A stretch of 64,000 nt of DNA from Galaxea fascicularis (lineage: Eukaryota; Cnidaria; Anthozoa; Scleractinia; Euphylliidae): the NCBI GenBank assembly GCA_948470475.1, contig OX419341.1:12126306-12190305 (forward strand), given 5' to 3'. Shown piece after piece: positions 51,601-58,460 of this stretch. Positions within the stretch are counted from its first letter, which is position 1; each line of letters opens with the position of its first letter. The notes beneath the pieces were generated by a model that saw nothing but the letters and a program-made list of their open reading frames with translations, was not told the DNA's origin and searched no databases. The translations under genes and the position numbers were made by a program.

Positions 51601-54600
51601 CGATTTGCTTTCACACCGTTTCTCTGTCAATCCTACATTTTCGCACAGATCGGCGAGGACAACACCGATTGAACCTTTTTGCTTCGAAGGTTGAAATAAA
51701 TTTTCTGTTCCAATGTGGCGGGCCTGGCTTCCGTATTGAACCTTAAAGTAACAACCACAGAGTCGACAGAATTCCTTTACCGAAGGTAAAAGAGCTTTTC
51801 TTCCTTGCCCTGTTTTTTTTTCTCGGTGTTACAGACATTATTTTCAACTGTTCCCAGGTACCCGACCATATTTTCTGCGAAAACTTTACGGCAGGTCCAG
51901 CAAGGCTGTCATCAATCATTACTGATTGACAGTATGTCATTTTTCAGCCAATGGTATTTCCCTTCTCTCAGTGGAAGGGGAAATGAAATTTCTTCAGTGA
52001 TCGTTGCAAGCTCTCCTCCTCTCGACCCCGCCCCAATCCTCTCGCGCCTCGCTTCGCTCGAGCTCGAAAATCTCGCGTGAGACCCCAGTGGAGAGCTAGC
52101 TCGCAGGCTACGATTACTACTGCCCCAGGTACCGCACAGTGATAAGCTTTATAGTTGCTTTTGGAAGTTCATTTTCGCTGCTCTGAAGATTTCAAAGTTC
52201 AATTCTCGCAGCTCCTGTTCTTCATCTTATTAACTTTATCTGATCACTGATCCTTAAACAAAATAGACCTTTGTTGAGTTGGAAAATCGAAACGAAAAAC
52301 CAACGCCATGAACATTAAACATGTAAACAATATCTGTAGGGCAAAATTCTTTGCCTTTGAACTACATCCTGAAATTTGCAAACATTGGACCAAGAAGACT
52401 ATGGGGACAAAAGCAATACTTACCAGGGAAGGGACCGGGGGAAAGTTTAATGAATAAATTAACCAGAATCAAGTGAGTGAGTGAGTGAGTGAGTGAGTGA
52501 GTGAGTGAGTGATCCCTGAGTGAGTGAGGGACATTCAGACCCACAACAAAACCTCATGGCATGACTACGTCATCTAGGAGCTAAAAATGGCATAAGCTCT
52601 CCCAATAAGCAGTTTGTGCTGTTATAGCAAATTCTGAGCCAAAAATATTGGTTAATTTAAGAAAAATAATACACTCATTACAGACAAACATGCTTTACAC
52701 TTGCCAAGAAATAAGAACTTGAAAACGAGTATGAACTATCACTGCCTTTCCATCAAAAAACATGCATTCATTTGCCACAGAACTAGAAATGGGGCAACTT
52801 GATAAGTTAAGAACACATTATATATGGACATATCCTGAAATCAGGTGACAAGTGGAAATACATCAAATTTCCATTTATTTGCTGTAAAATCATTGAAGAA
52901 AAAATTAATTCAGAAAGAATTTGCTATTTCACTAATGGTCTAAGGTGCGATTATGACAAAATTCAAATTTTCTTTATATTGCAGAGATAAAAGGAAATTG
53001 TAATAGCATTTGTACACATTTCACCATTATCACACTACGACCTTTTACCTTCTAAAAATGAATTCTTTTTGAACCATAGTAAATATACACCTTGCTTTCA
53101 GAGGAAAGAACTGTGATTTTGCAGAAATCACAGCCCTCTCCCCTAAATGTAGTTGAGAAGCATCTGGTTTATTCTTCCAATAAAAAAAAAAACATGGTTA
53201 ATTGCTTTTGGCATGTGATGGGTTTGGGGTTAACCACTTTTTCCATGATTTATTTCAATACTAAAACACTGTTCCACATGAATTATAGCACATGTTACAG
53301 AGGGAAAACACCAAGCAGTAAAAAACAGCTGCAAAGGGGTTTACTATGCATCCACCGTCTTAGTTTTAAAAGTAAATTTGCAACACTTGAGATTTAATCT
53401 CATGTTTTTATTATCCAATGTCGATTCCAATGAGTCACAGCTATTTTGAAAACATTTAACACAGTGTTGTCATCTCACCATGGATCTTCTTGATACTTTT
53501 TCTGTAACTGTGATTTTGTTTCAAACCCACAAAACAATCCTTTGATTACTTTAGAAGAAATGAATAAAAAAACTCCAACAAGGCAATTTTACCAGACAAT
53601 CCGTATTGTCAACCTCAAAAACAATTTGACCCAGAATGCCATTTGACAGATGTTTCTTTCACCATAAACTATTTGTCAATATTGTGACCTGTACCAACAA
53701 TATGGAATTTGCCAATTTTACCTCAAAATGCCAATTGTTATCTGTACAAGTGGCAAGGAAATTTTGGAAATGCAACTTAACATTGTCAACTGACAAAAGA
53801 CCTGCTAAAGAAAAGACTCTTGGTACAATGGCAATGGTGCTTTCATAACCAAAACAACTTCAGCTTTGCACAGTTCAAAAACAGTACTTGAACCCAGAGA
53901 CAGCCCTATAAGCAACTGTTCTGTTGTTGTTCAATTATTATTTCAGAACATAATCATAGTTTCTCTGAAAAGTTACAAATTCCTGTAACATACAAAGTAA
54001 ATAAAATGTTTGGGAGTGAATGATCTATGGAAAATAATCTGCAATAACTCACCACACTAAGCATAAAGAAAAATGATACTACAGCAAGATACACCAGTAG
54101 ACATAAATCACAACACAGAAAAACAGCTGAAACTTGTTTGACATCTCTGAAAAATCTTCTGTTTGTTAAAAGTTACAAAGATGTAGAGTTCCTTGTCTTA
54201 ATCCACTAAATATCAACAACTACTGGTAAGTCACTAGAGAATGTCTTTAAAGCACACAAACAATGAAAGCAATGGGCAAAAAAAAAATGTCCCATTCAAG
54301 TTGTAGAATAACTTGGAATAATCAAAATAAGAACTTGTATTAAACCTTCACTGTAATTTGTCAGCAAGCCAGCTACTACTTCAAGGAGGCTGTGTGTGCT
54401 TCTCAAATGTAAAAAAAATGTCACTGACATCCCAGCTACAAACTATTTTTAGATTCAACAGAAAGCATGACAAATGCTATTAAGCAAGTACAGAATTCTC
54501 ATTTGTTGCTCTTAGGTTCCACACCTTATATTGTTTGCTCAAAAACATTCAAGTGCAAACACACACAACCTATTCTAACCTTTCCTGCTGGTCTTAGTGC

Positions 54601-56150
54601 AGGAATGCAATAACAAATGTAACTATACAAACACTCTGTTTACTCACCAGTATATTGGAAGCATAACTACTGTTTATTGCTATTCCTTTACACAGCACCT
54701 CAACCAGCGTCTGGGGAAGCTCTCCTTGCTTTGGTACATCTTTGTAATGATTGTCTGCTAAGAAACTCTGAACTACAGTCATGCGATTAGTGGTGAGTGT
54801 TCCTGTCTTGTCAGAGCAGATAGCAGTTGCATTACCCATGGTTTCACAGGCATCAAGATGTCTCACTAAGTTATTGTCATCCAACATTTTCTTCACTGAA
54901 TATGCCAATGATATGGTCACTGCAAGGGGAAGACCTTCAGGAACAGCAACAACTAACACAGTCAGACCAGTTATAAATGCATTGACATATGCATTTAAAT
55001 GTTGATTCTGCCAGGAAGCTTTCTCATTTACGTATTTTCTAATACTAAACTGCAAGACCATGACTACAATTGTTAGGAGAGCAGCAGCAACACCAAACCA
55101 GCCAATACTGACTGCTAGCTTGGTCAGCTTTCCCTGCAGTACAGACTTCTCTTGTTTGTCTTTTTTGTCTTTTCCATTTGAATCAGAATCTCTGTCATCA
55201 TCTAAGCTGATCTCCTCAAACTCATCATGGCTGGCTTTGATCATTGGGGACTGGGGTGTGGCTTCCTCTCCACCATCTTGCTTGTCTCCTTCTTTCTCAC
55301 CATGCGATCCCAGTAATGAGAAGATTATTCCTGTTTGAGAATGCACACCGACAGCAGCCACCACCATCTTGCCACTGCCCTCCATGACATGAGTGCCAGC
55401 AAGCAAAAGTGGGTCTTTCTCCCCTTTCTTCACAAGATCAGATTCACCAGTAAGAGAACTTTCATCAACTTTGAGGTCATTACATTGAACAACAACACCA
55501 TCAGCGGGCAATAAGTCGCCATATTTGACCTGGCAAAGGTCACCCACCACTATCTCACTGTTGAGCACTTCTATGGGATTACCATGTCTCACGACTGTAA
55601 ACTTATGTTCACCTTCGATTTTACTTTGGAGACCACGAAACTGTTGCTCTTTTTGATAATCGTTCACTGCCGTGACAAGTGCAACTATAATCACAGCAAC
55701 GATGATTGCAAACCCATCGATCCAGCCGGTGTTGTCTTCGGCACCTTCACATTCTTCGGGGGCAAATATTCCTAAAAGAAGCGACACGATCGCTGCAAAC
55801 ATGAGAATTATGAGAATCGTATCCTTGAGAGCATCAAGAAGGAACTGGAGAAAGGTTTTAGGAGGTTTAGGAGGAATATAATTAGCACCGAACACATTCT
55901 TGCGATTCTCAAGGTCCTCAGGAAAGCCTCCAATTCCCTTCTCAGCAGACGTGTGCAACATATGGATTAGCTTCTTCAATCCTCCAAACTTTGAATTTAA
56001 GTAATCGTTTGCCTCTTGCCCTCTATGCTCCATAAGCTTTGTCAGATCTTTAATAGTAATATCTGAAAAATTAGCAATAGCAGTAAAATCCAAGGAGTCC
56101 ATCGAATGCAGCGACTGCTGTTCCTCTTTCGTTACAACTTCGTCGGCCAT
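11738..56150 (-). CDS. ATP2B: Plasma-membrane calcium-transporting ATPase (PMCA), complete, nine coding exons
   Basis: Joined exons, in transcript order: 56150-54648, 43901-43496, 43051-42945, 36172-35993, 35716-35522, 21722-21531, 21310-20885, 15353-15093, 11944-11738. They sum to 3477 bases (1158 residues plus stop), the normal PMCA length. All junctions are GT-AG and phases agree. PMCAs pump Ca2+ out of the cell using ATP. Visible motifs: TGES (Glu236), PEGLP in M4, DKTGTLT (Asp447), KGA in the nucleotide-binding domain, [17 protein letters not shown] hinge, M5-M10, then a calmodulin-binding tail ([22 protein letters not shown]) and a C-terminal ESSV, a class I PDZ ligand. Introns reach about 14 kb and hold most of the window's mobile DNA. 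The symbol names the family; one-to-one orthology to a vertebrate ATP2B gene is not implied. Confidence 0.96.
12090..12290. repeat. Diverged intronic repeat (relative at about 14510-14700)
   Basis: Runs of words such as cttttccaa, caacagg and caacggg occur here and again near 14510-14700 with the same order. It looks like an old short tandem or dispersed repeat in PMCA intron 8. Confidence 0.4.
12319..12453. mobile_element. Palindromic MITE
   Basis: Left words acatcataacattgtcaaag are mirrored by ctttgacaatgttatgatg, with weaker pairing further out (gatgtcctcttactgatgat against atctatcatcaacaagacgcc). About 135 bp in all. No clear target duplication. Confidence 0.65.
12460..14500. other. PMCA intron 8, no feature recognised
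   Basis: Noncoding. Overlapping open frames near 13350-13790 occur on both strands with no family resemblance and no splice context, so I do not call a gene. Two copies of gccaatgaaatcg sit near 13502-13545. Confidence 0.45.
14510..14890. repeat. Intronic repeat debris
   Basis: The first part resembles 12090-12290. The second part (14825-14885) contains the ttcaagg words also seen at 2300-2350 and 3250-3310, so it is a piece of the same dispersed family. Confidence 0.4.
15093..15353 (-). CDS. ATP2B: PMCA exon 8: M9-M10 and first half of the calmodulin-binding domain
   Basis: Acceptor tttcag|ata and donor catcag|gtgagt. 87 codons: [20 protein letters not shown]10 ([11 protein letters not shown]), then the cytosolic tail ending [13 protein letters not shown]. 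The intron interrupts the calmodulin-binding helix where vertebrate splice site C lies. Confidence 0.95.
15600..16054. other. PMCA intron 7, no feature recognised
   Basis: AT-rich with a short TA run near 15755-15767. No coding or repeat structure that I can support. Confidence 0.4.
16055..18022. mobile_element. Foldback element: inverted arms built of a minisatellite of about 20-21 bp
   Basis: The left arm (16055-16590) and right arm (17435-18022) are inverted copies. Each has a terminal segment (tatggaacgcca, then an A- or T-rich run), about 20 variants of a unit like ttcattatattcggtgctta, and an inner segment (gtcaccagccttcgcaaggggccgtac). About 850 bases separate them. Translation of the arrays gives repetitive hydrophobic frames in several phases, which I reject as genes. 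Long repetitive arms around a short centre are typical of foldback-type DNA elements. No clean target duplication was seen. It lies in PMCA intron 7. Confidence 0.8.
18023..19206. other. PMCA intron 7, no gene; poly-C and poly-A run at about 18149-18178
   Basis: A run of C followed by a run of A lies just outside the foldback element. The rest is noncoding; open frames near 18790-19140 on both strands are Lys-rich shadows of A-rich DNA. Confidence 0.4.
19216..20182. mobile_element. Mutator-like non-autonomous DNA transposon, 967 bp
   Basis: Termini tagactgcaagcagt and actgcttgcagtcta are inverted, with pairing extending about 150 bases (gattttagagtaaaa and gagggac words recur). Flanking 9-bp copies ctactacta (19207-19215) and ctactacca (20183-20191) are the target duplication. 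A 9-bp duplication and long inverted ends point to a Mutator-like element. A minus-strand frame at 19675-19932 lies inside; I do not recognise it. Confidence 0.82.
20192..20880. other. PMCA intron 7, no feature recognised
   Basis: Noncoding sequence with a short attatc run at 20710-20730. Nothing else supported. Confidence 0.4.
20885..21310 (-). CDS. ATP2B: PMCA exon 7: M6 to M9
   Basis: Acceptor acttag|gttagt and donor gttcag|gtagga. 142 codons with [21 protein letters not shown] (M6), [37 protein letters not shown] and FRNPVF. The first of these blocks holds residues of the PMCA calcium-binding site. Confidence 0.96.
21531..21722 (-). CDS. ATP2B: PMCA exon 6: end of P domain and M5
   Basis: Acceptor ctgttag|ggt and donor gttcag|gtagga. 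64 codons: [14 protein letters not shown], then [20 protein letters not shown] leading into M5. The preceding intron (21723-35521) is the longest stretch of nested transposons in the window. Confidence 0.95.
21948..22945. mobile_element. Second foldback-like element with inverted short-repeat arms
   Basis: The left arm (21948-22310) is an irregular array of aggcataatgcaaaa and gccatcacacagatgggagag words. The right arm (22745-22945) carries the complement (gcattatgcct, gcatgatgcct). The centre of about 430 bases is unique. The architecture parallels the element at 16055-18022 but the unit sequence differs. Short repetitive frames here are shadows. Confidence 0.7.
23160..23512 (-). pseudogene. 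LINE reverse-transcriptase C-terminus (zinc-binding domain), fragment
   Basis: The minus-strand frame reads [33 protein letters not shown] and FWNQFQTWW. This is the cysteine/histidine pattern found at the C-terminus of L1-like reverse transcriptases (zf-RVT). No polymerase core is attached. Its 5' end merges with the outer end of the large inverted-repeat arm at about 23494. Confidence 0.8.
25520..26303 (-). pseudogene. Transposase N-terminal remnant, CACTA/EnSpm-like
   Basis: Minus-strand frames give an acidic Ser/Asp-rich start, then [22 protein letters not shown], then (one base out of frame) [28 protein letters not shown] and a Cys pattern ([16 protein letters not shown]). The order resembles the N-terminal region of CACTA-type transposases as I remember them. 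A MITE at 26004-26133 interrupts it, and at least two frame breaks are visible near 25760 and 25945. Family assignment is moderate only. Confidence 0.5.
26004..26133. mobile_element. Short palindromic MITE, 130 bp (related copy at 59297-59436)
   Basis: Ends are cctcggtgtaaaaacctg and its complement. The reverse complement aligns over its whole length with 59297-59436 (tttacgtca, cttctttgtttt and ctgta words in the same order). It sits inside the decayed transposase frame. Confidence 0.75.
26660..28226 (+). pseudogene. Exon-like series, possible BEN-domain protein remnant
   Basis: Three plus-strand segments have good splice edges: 26660-26714 (ATG, then a basic stretch KRTSRKRKF, donor gaag|gtaagc), 27769-27847 (acceptor tttgcag, [21 protein letters not shown], donor ccag|gtaatt) and 28004-28226 (acceptor cttacag, donor attg|gtaagt). 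The last reads [20 protein letters not shown] and RQLKDTVP, weakly BEN-like. Phase does not match between the first two, and the third has an in-frame stop, so I call it broken. It probably belongs to the same mobile insertion as the divergent transposase. Confidence 0.4.
29514..30444. mobile_element. Tc1/mariner-like non-autonomous element, 931 bp, with arrays of an AATTTCG motif
   Basis: Perfect ends cagtactgtgcaaaagtaat and complement; the right flank is ta, and the left is tg where the uninterrupted arm has ta. CAGT-starting ends containing gtgcaaaagt with a TA target fit Tc1/mariner. About 300 bases at each end are packed with cgaaatttcg/aattcgc variants on both strands; the middle (about 29820-30120) is unique. 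The short frames are shadows of these arrays. Confidence 0.85.
30907..32331. mobile_element. 1.4-kb element with 12-bp terminal inverted repeats, copy 1
   Basis: Starts agctcatggatg and ends catccatgagct. It is collinear with 48513-52582 once that copy's two insertions are removed (1425 against about 1423 bases). It contains a (gagt)n run at 32231-32278. No transposase is seen. It sits in the loop of the large inverted repeat. Confidence 0.8.
32231..32278. repeat. (GAGT)n microsatellite
   Basis: Repeated gagt units inside the 1.4-kb element. The longer counterpart in the second copy is at about 52474-52526. Confidence 0.9.
32336..33750. other. Loop of the large inverted repeat, no feature recognised
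   Basis: Noncoding, AT-rich. Two copies of ttctttgaca(g/t)..cctggaactg lie at about 33600-33625 and 33705-33730. Confidence 0.4.
34991..35520. other. PMCA intron 5, exon-proximal part
   Basis: No repeat or gene recognised between the large inverted repeat and exon 5. Confidence 0.5.
35522..35716 (-). CDS. ATP2B: PMCA exon 5: ATP hinge ([11 protein letters not shown])
   Basis: Acceptor ttttag|gtcagc and donor gctatg|gtaaga. 65 codons with [12 protein letters not shown] and the invariant [15 protein letters not shown], which supplies the magnesium-coordinating Asp of the P domain. Confidence 0.96.
35993..36172 (-). CDS. ATP2B: PMCA exon 4: MVTGDN segment
   Basis: Acceptor ttcactag|gtacc and donor ggaaag|gtacat. 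Sixty codons starting [12 protein letters not shown] and including [17 protein letters not shown]-flanked transposon begins only 37 bases upstream of this exon, at 36209. Confidence 0.95.
36209..38157. mobile_element. TA-flanked DNA transposon, about 1.95 kb, pogo/Tc1-type ends
   Basis: Ends tacctgtgtataagtc and gacttatacacaggta are inverted and flanked by ta at 36207-36208 and 38158-38159. A TA target fits the Tc1/mariner/pogo group. Internal open frames on both strands (for example 36451-36741 plus, 36680-36937 minus) are short and I recognise none as transposase. The element begins 37 bases from PMCA exon 4. Confidence 0.72.
38170..39075. other. PMCA intron 3, no feature recognised
   Basis: AT-rich noncoding sequence. 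Confidence 0.4.
39080..39213. mobile_element. Palindromic MITE
   Basis: gcgtgtgtactctgataatgc at the left is mirrored by gcattatcagagcacacac at the right, with about 90 bases between. Confidence 0.6.
39398..39469 (-). repeat. tRNA-derived SINE head, minus strand
   Basis: A 72-base tRNA-like fold: acceptor ggcttca with tgaagtc, box A like gacttagttggttgg, box B ggttcaaaccc. It is followed on the same strand by an AT-rich tail. A SINE rather than a tRNA, given the diverged box A and the nearby second copy in opposite orientation. Confidence 0.6.
39611..39652 (+). repeat. tRNA-derived SINE head, 5' half only, plus strand
   Basis: ggcttcatagctcagttggt is a clean tRNA 5' half with box A, matching the minus-strand copy 140 bases away. 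The sequence breaks off after the anticodon region (accatggcaacc), so no box B is present. The two heads face each other across a shared spacer (aattgacctgctcc and complement). Confidence 0.6.
40040..41745 (+). pseudogene. L1-like LINE remnant (endonuclease end, reverse transcriptase, C-terminal domain), decayed
   Basis: The first frame has [20 protein letters not shown] and LKSDHSA, the C-terminal part of an APE-type endonuclease. After a deletion and a frame change near 40470 the reverse transcriptase follows: [49 protein letters not shown] and [14 protein letters not shown]. The catalytic FADDL is present but one base out of frame near 41150. Further on, [19 protein letters not shown] and [10 protein letters not shown] belong to the L1-type region past the polymerase. 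Stops at 41057 and elsewhere show it is dead. It lies against the direction of the PMCA gene in intron 3. Confidence 0.9.
41997..42796. mobile_element. TA-flanked non-autonomous element, 800 bp, Tc1/mariner-like
   Basis: Left end cagtgcagctcagaaataag and right end ttatttttgagctgcacta are inverted, flanked by ta at 41995-41996 and 42797-42798. The flanking host sequence on both sides shares caaggac/ttccagg words, so it landed in an older dispersed repeat. No coding region inside. Confidence 0.72.
42945..43051 (-). CDS. ATP2B: PMCA exon 3: short exon before the P-domain return
   Basis: Acceptor tttagcag|gtgatg and donor tctgag|gtaggg. It encodes [25 protein letters not shown], matching the PMCA segment that leads to the hinge half of the phosphorylation domain. 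107 bases, which restores phase 0. Confidence 0.95.
43130..43490. other. PMCA intron 2, no feature recognised
   Basis: Short intron with nothing further supported. Confidence 0.5.
43496..43901 (-). CDS. ATP2B: PMCA exon 2: nucleotide-binding domain
   Basis: Acceptor tttccag|cct and donor aaaag|gtttgt. It carries [34 protein letters not shown] and ACDGLRTI, all standard PMCA nucleotide-domain blocks. It ends in phase 1. Confidence 0.96.
44080..44800. other. PMCA intron 1, no feature recognised; small hairpin at 44716-44752
   Basis: AT-rich. The hairpin arms are catctgctgaagt and acttcagcagatg. Confidence 0.4.
44812..45095 (+). pseudogene. Retrotransposon reverse-transcriptase C-terminal fragment
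   Basis: Reading plus-strand from about 44815: [35 protein letters not shown], then [19 protein letters not shown], a stop, then [16 protein letters not shown]. This block order (SYGVYISQLIR followed by KLLKQGYR and a HxxLI-KY region) is one I know from the ends of cnidarian reverse-transcriptase proteins. The retrotransposon family is not determined. Confidence 0.6.
45460..45680. repeat. Dispersed repeat with duplicated ttataaggcgcacc motif
   Basis: ggttataaggcgcacc occurs at about 45477 and 45551. This end motif is familiar from pogo/Tigger-like elements, but I cannot find the other end. Confidence 0.4.
45985..46200. repeat. C-rich dispersed repeat
   Basis: Several C runs separated by ggaatttcca and ggattttcca words. 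The open frame across it is Pro-rich and not a gene. Confidence 0.5.
46205..46845. other. PMCA intron 1, no feature recognised
   Basis: Noncoding. agaccgt words are repeated near 46710 and 46730. Confidence 0.4.
46858..47786. mobile_element. Mutator-like non-autonomous DNA transposon, 929 bp, perfect 9-bp target duplication
   Basis: Ends tagcctcccacg and cgtgggaggcta are inverted, with pairing for about 90 bases (caaacgcctgcttacc and complement; gagcaacattcctttcccgc and complement). ctgatttct flanks both sides (46849-46857, 47787-47795). No transposase is seen. Confidence 0.88.
48251..48511. mobile_element. MITE of about 260 bp
   Basis: Left cagttgcaaaattgttgagac and right gtctcaagtatttttgcaactcg form imperfect inverted ends. 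A small inner hairpin of C-rich and G-rich tracts (48345-48435) lies inside. It abuts the left end of the 1.4-kb element. Confidence 0.55.
49248..50235. mobile_element. PIF/Harbinger-like non-autonomous element, 988 bp
   Basis: Terminal inverted repeats gggacggttcattatttatg and cataaataatgaaccatccc extend with mismatches to about 40 bases. taa flanks both sides (49245-49247, 50236-50238), and the uninterrupted copy at 31653 onward has a single taa. A 3-bp TWA duplication supports PIF/Harbinger. No transposase. Confidence 0.88.
50464..52110. mobile_element. Mutator-like element, 1647 bp, carrying a RecQ-helicase-like gene fragment
   Basis: Ends aagcctgcgagc and gctcgcaggcta begin inverted repeats of about 140 bases (ggggtctcacgcgagattttc, gcgcgagaggattggggcgg and complements). 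cgattacta flanks both sides (50455-50463, 52111-52119), a 9-bp duplication; copy 1 of the host element shows the empty site. Inside are a RecQ-like fragment (50685-50860) and a direct repeat of about 100 bp (50930-51030 and 51350-51450). Acquisition of host coding sequence by a Mutator-like element would make it a Pack-type element; that step is inference. Confidence 0.82.
50685..50860 (+). pseudogene. RecQ-like DNA helicase fragment (Walker A region) within a transposon
   Basis: From ATG 50685 the frame runs to [22 protein letters not shown], where LPTGYGKS is the RecQ-type motif I that binds ATP. In the next frame, [14 protein letters not shown] just before it matches the RecQ motif 0 region, so at least one base has been lost or gained. 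The segment ends at ggc|gtaaga, a good 5' splice site, as if an exon with its donor had been copied. It has no other helicase motif, so no activity. Confidence 0.7.
52583..54640. other. PMCA intron 1, exon-proximal part, no feature recognised
   Basis: AT-rich with no repeat boundary or gene that I can support. Confidence 0.45.
54648..56150 (-). CDS. ATP2B: PMCA exon 1: N-terminus to past the phosphorylation site
   Basis: ATG at 56150 ([10 protein letters not shown]) in a clear ATCATGGCC context; donor ata-ctg|gtgagt. It encodes M1-M2, the actuator domain with SLTGES, an acidic Asp/Ser/Lys-rich linker at about residues 295-340 where vertebrate splice site A variation lies, M3-M4 with PEGLP, and CSDKTGTLT with Asp447. 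501 codons, phase 0. Confidence 0.96.
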
Positions 56151-57490
56151 GATGAAAAATAGTAGAACTCAAGTCAAGTTATATTTATGTTGAAAATATT
56201 ATACAGCTCTCCAAATCGAAGCCTCGCGGGATATATCTTCTAATTAAGCCCACAATACAAAGCTCGTTCGTTTCACCACACTGTTGAATAGCAATCGGTT
56301 TCCAAGATGTTCTGCTCACAATAGAAATGCAAAGCCTTTCTAAAAACCGACGATAAGTCAGCGGGTAATTCACTGGAAAACAAAACTATTCACTGGTTCA
56401 CACCCGAGCAATTGGGTAGAAAAGTCTTAAAGATGGTCACCGAAAATGCTTGCAGGTCCTAGCGTCACTCCTGCTAGGTGCAAAACTAACAAGACTCTAG
56501 CGCTCCGATTGCTTGATTACGCCACCTTGACATTGCTCCAGACCAGGTTTTGTAGCCTTGACACGTTTTCCGATCGACAACAACACAATCTAGCACTGGC
56601 GAGCGGCTTTGAACTATAACAAAATGAAACACACCAGCCCAGAAGAGTCAGCACACGGGAAAATCGAGCAACACAGGTCGTAAATGGGAAGAATCTGTGA
56701 GAGCCTCTTAAGGTTGATACAACGAATGAATTGGGTTGTGCTAGTCAAAGGAAACTAGATCGCCGCCTTCCCTCTGTATACCACAGAACAAACAGAGGTC
56801 ATTCAAGAAAACAATCCGCAAGCTCACTCCTTTACTTTCTTTACTCGTGAGAAGCCTTCGTGAAACCAGCCTTAGGGCACGTGATGGAAAGACAGTGATT
56901 GGTCTATTTTGAATCCTTGTGTGATGTGATTGGCCAATCGTTACTATGCTACGAGGACGTCATTCGCCGGTGTGACCACATACTCACCGCGCCCACTAAA
57001 AACGTTCACTTACACTCACCCTAAAAGTAATTCTGACAGTTTCAGCTTTAGTCTCCTCATTTCTTCCAACATTTTAGCGACGAAACTGCGAACGGATTAG
57101 AAGTTCAGGATAAAACGCGTTTTGAGTTCTATTACTTTAAACAGCTCTCAGATGCAAATTGTTATTTCTCGGAGGTGAATGCGGGCCGTCAACCAAACAT
57201 TTATCAGAATTTATTACACGTCCAAAGAGTTGGATATTTTCACCCGTCTTGTTGAGGCTGCAATGTGATTGATCAGTTGCCAATTACTGGATAATAAATT
57301 TTTATGAACCCTGTTTTTAATTGCAATGGTCATTTATTTTACAAAAAGAAAACATCACCTGCCTCAGGGGTTCAAAGTACACGAAGTAACCCCAAAGGTA
57401 GTGGCTAATCCTGACCAGGAACATAAAGTGTTTTTTAAAGAATACTGATAAACACGTTGTAACAGTTCGTACACTGCCTGCAAATCTAAT
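56151..57490. other. Upstream region of the PMCA gene (probable 5' UTR and promoter)
   Basis: No coding. By analogy with the paralogue there may be a 5' UTR intron whose acceptor lies just upstream of the ATG (cttgag|ttctac), but the splice signal is weak and I cannot place the transcription start. Confidence 0.35.
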
Positions 57491-57601
57491 TTCTAGTTTT
57501 ACTGCATTGAACGGTGTCCAAAAGTTGGCTGGACAGTTGGCTCCGTTACCAGGGACCGCGGAGTTGGGGGGCTAAAACTAGCGCAAGATGAAGCGCAAGA
57601 C

Positions 57602-58050
57602 AACCTGCGATCAGGCCGAATTGTACCATTGGTCTTATGTCTTCTTATGTCGGCGCTCGTTACAATTTTTCGCTTCGCTTTGTTTCGTTTCACCTTAAAG
57701 GTTTACCATCGAAACGAAAATAGAGCTTGATCGCAGGTTAGGCACAAGATTAAGAAATGAGTACACCAAGGGAAGGGGGGAGGGTGCATGCTCCCAGGGG
57801 AAATTTCATTAAGTCTTCAGGAACATGGCTAGAAATACATCTAAAATTCTTATCCTCTCAATAGTACGTTCACTCTTTAACTATCGTAATGTGTCACTTA
57901 AAACATGTTTGTTTTCTTTACCGTATCAATCTTGTCCAAAGAAGGCTGCGTAGCAACCGCGGGGTTTCAGCGCTCGATTTTGGTTGCGCGGGAAATGAGA
58001 CGAAAGCAAAAATAAGAAGCGCATCAAAAATTCGGAACGCTGAAAACCCC
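57602..58050. repeat. Two small palindromic repeats
   Basis: aacctgcgatcaggc (57602-57616) is mirrored by gcttgatcgcaggtt (57725-57739), and ggggtttcagcg (57961-57972) by cgctgaaaacccc (58038-58050). Both look like short MITE remnants. Confidence 0.5.
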
Positions 58051-58139
58051 ACGGAACCGCTTGCTCCCAGGGGAGTACTTAGAGAAAAATCGGATGGAGG
58101 TGTGCGGCACGCTTCTCGAAACCCTTACACTAATTAAGA

Positions 58140-58460
58140 CCAAAATTTGTGATTTTCCCTACCCTATTTCAGACCTGATCAAAAATTGGATACCCTATTC
58201 CAGACCTGCCATATAATCAGTTCCCTTGGTCAGACCAATGTTAAAGGCAATGTTTATGCGCTTTTATTAAGTAGGATACAAAACTGTACAAAGTTTCGAG
58301 CTTAAAATTCCACACCATAAAGCAGGTTGTATCATGAGCCGAAAATTCAAGACTAGAGTGTACAAACCAGACCCTACTTCAGACCAACATGGCTAAAAAA
58401 CCATACCCTTAGGCGCGGCACATACCTATATAATCTATATAAGGGAGTTCCCCCCCCCCC
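58140..58460. repeat. Dispersed repeat (ataccctattccagacc words) ending in a C run
   Basis: Repeated accctatt-cagacc words and a run of C at about 58450-58460. Wording like this also appears near 1385-1475 and 6980-7030. Confidence 0.5.

Larger units (their letters stand above)
48513..52582. mobile_element. 1.4-kb terminal-inverted-repeat element, copy 2, carrying two nested insertions
   Basis: Begins agctcatggatg and ends catctaggagct (one change from copy 1). Removing 49248-50235 plus its duplication and 50464-52110 plus its duplication leaves about 1423 bases collinear with 30907-32331. Copy 1 therefore shows the empty target sites. Confidence 0.85.
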
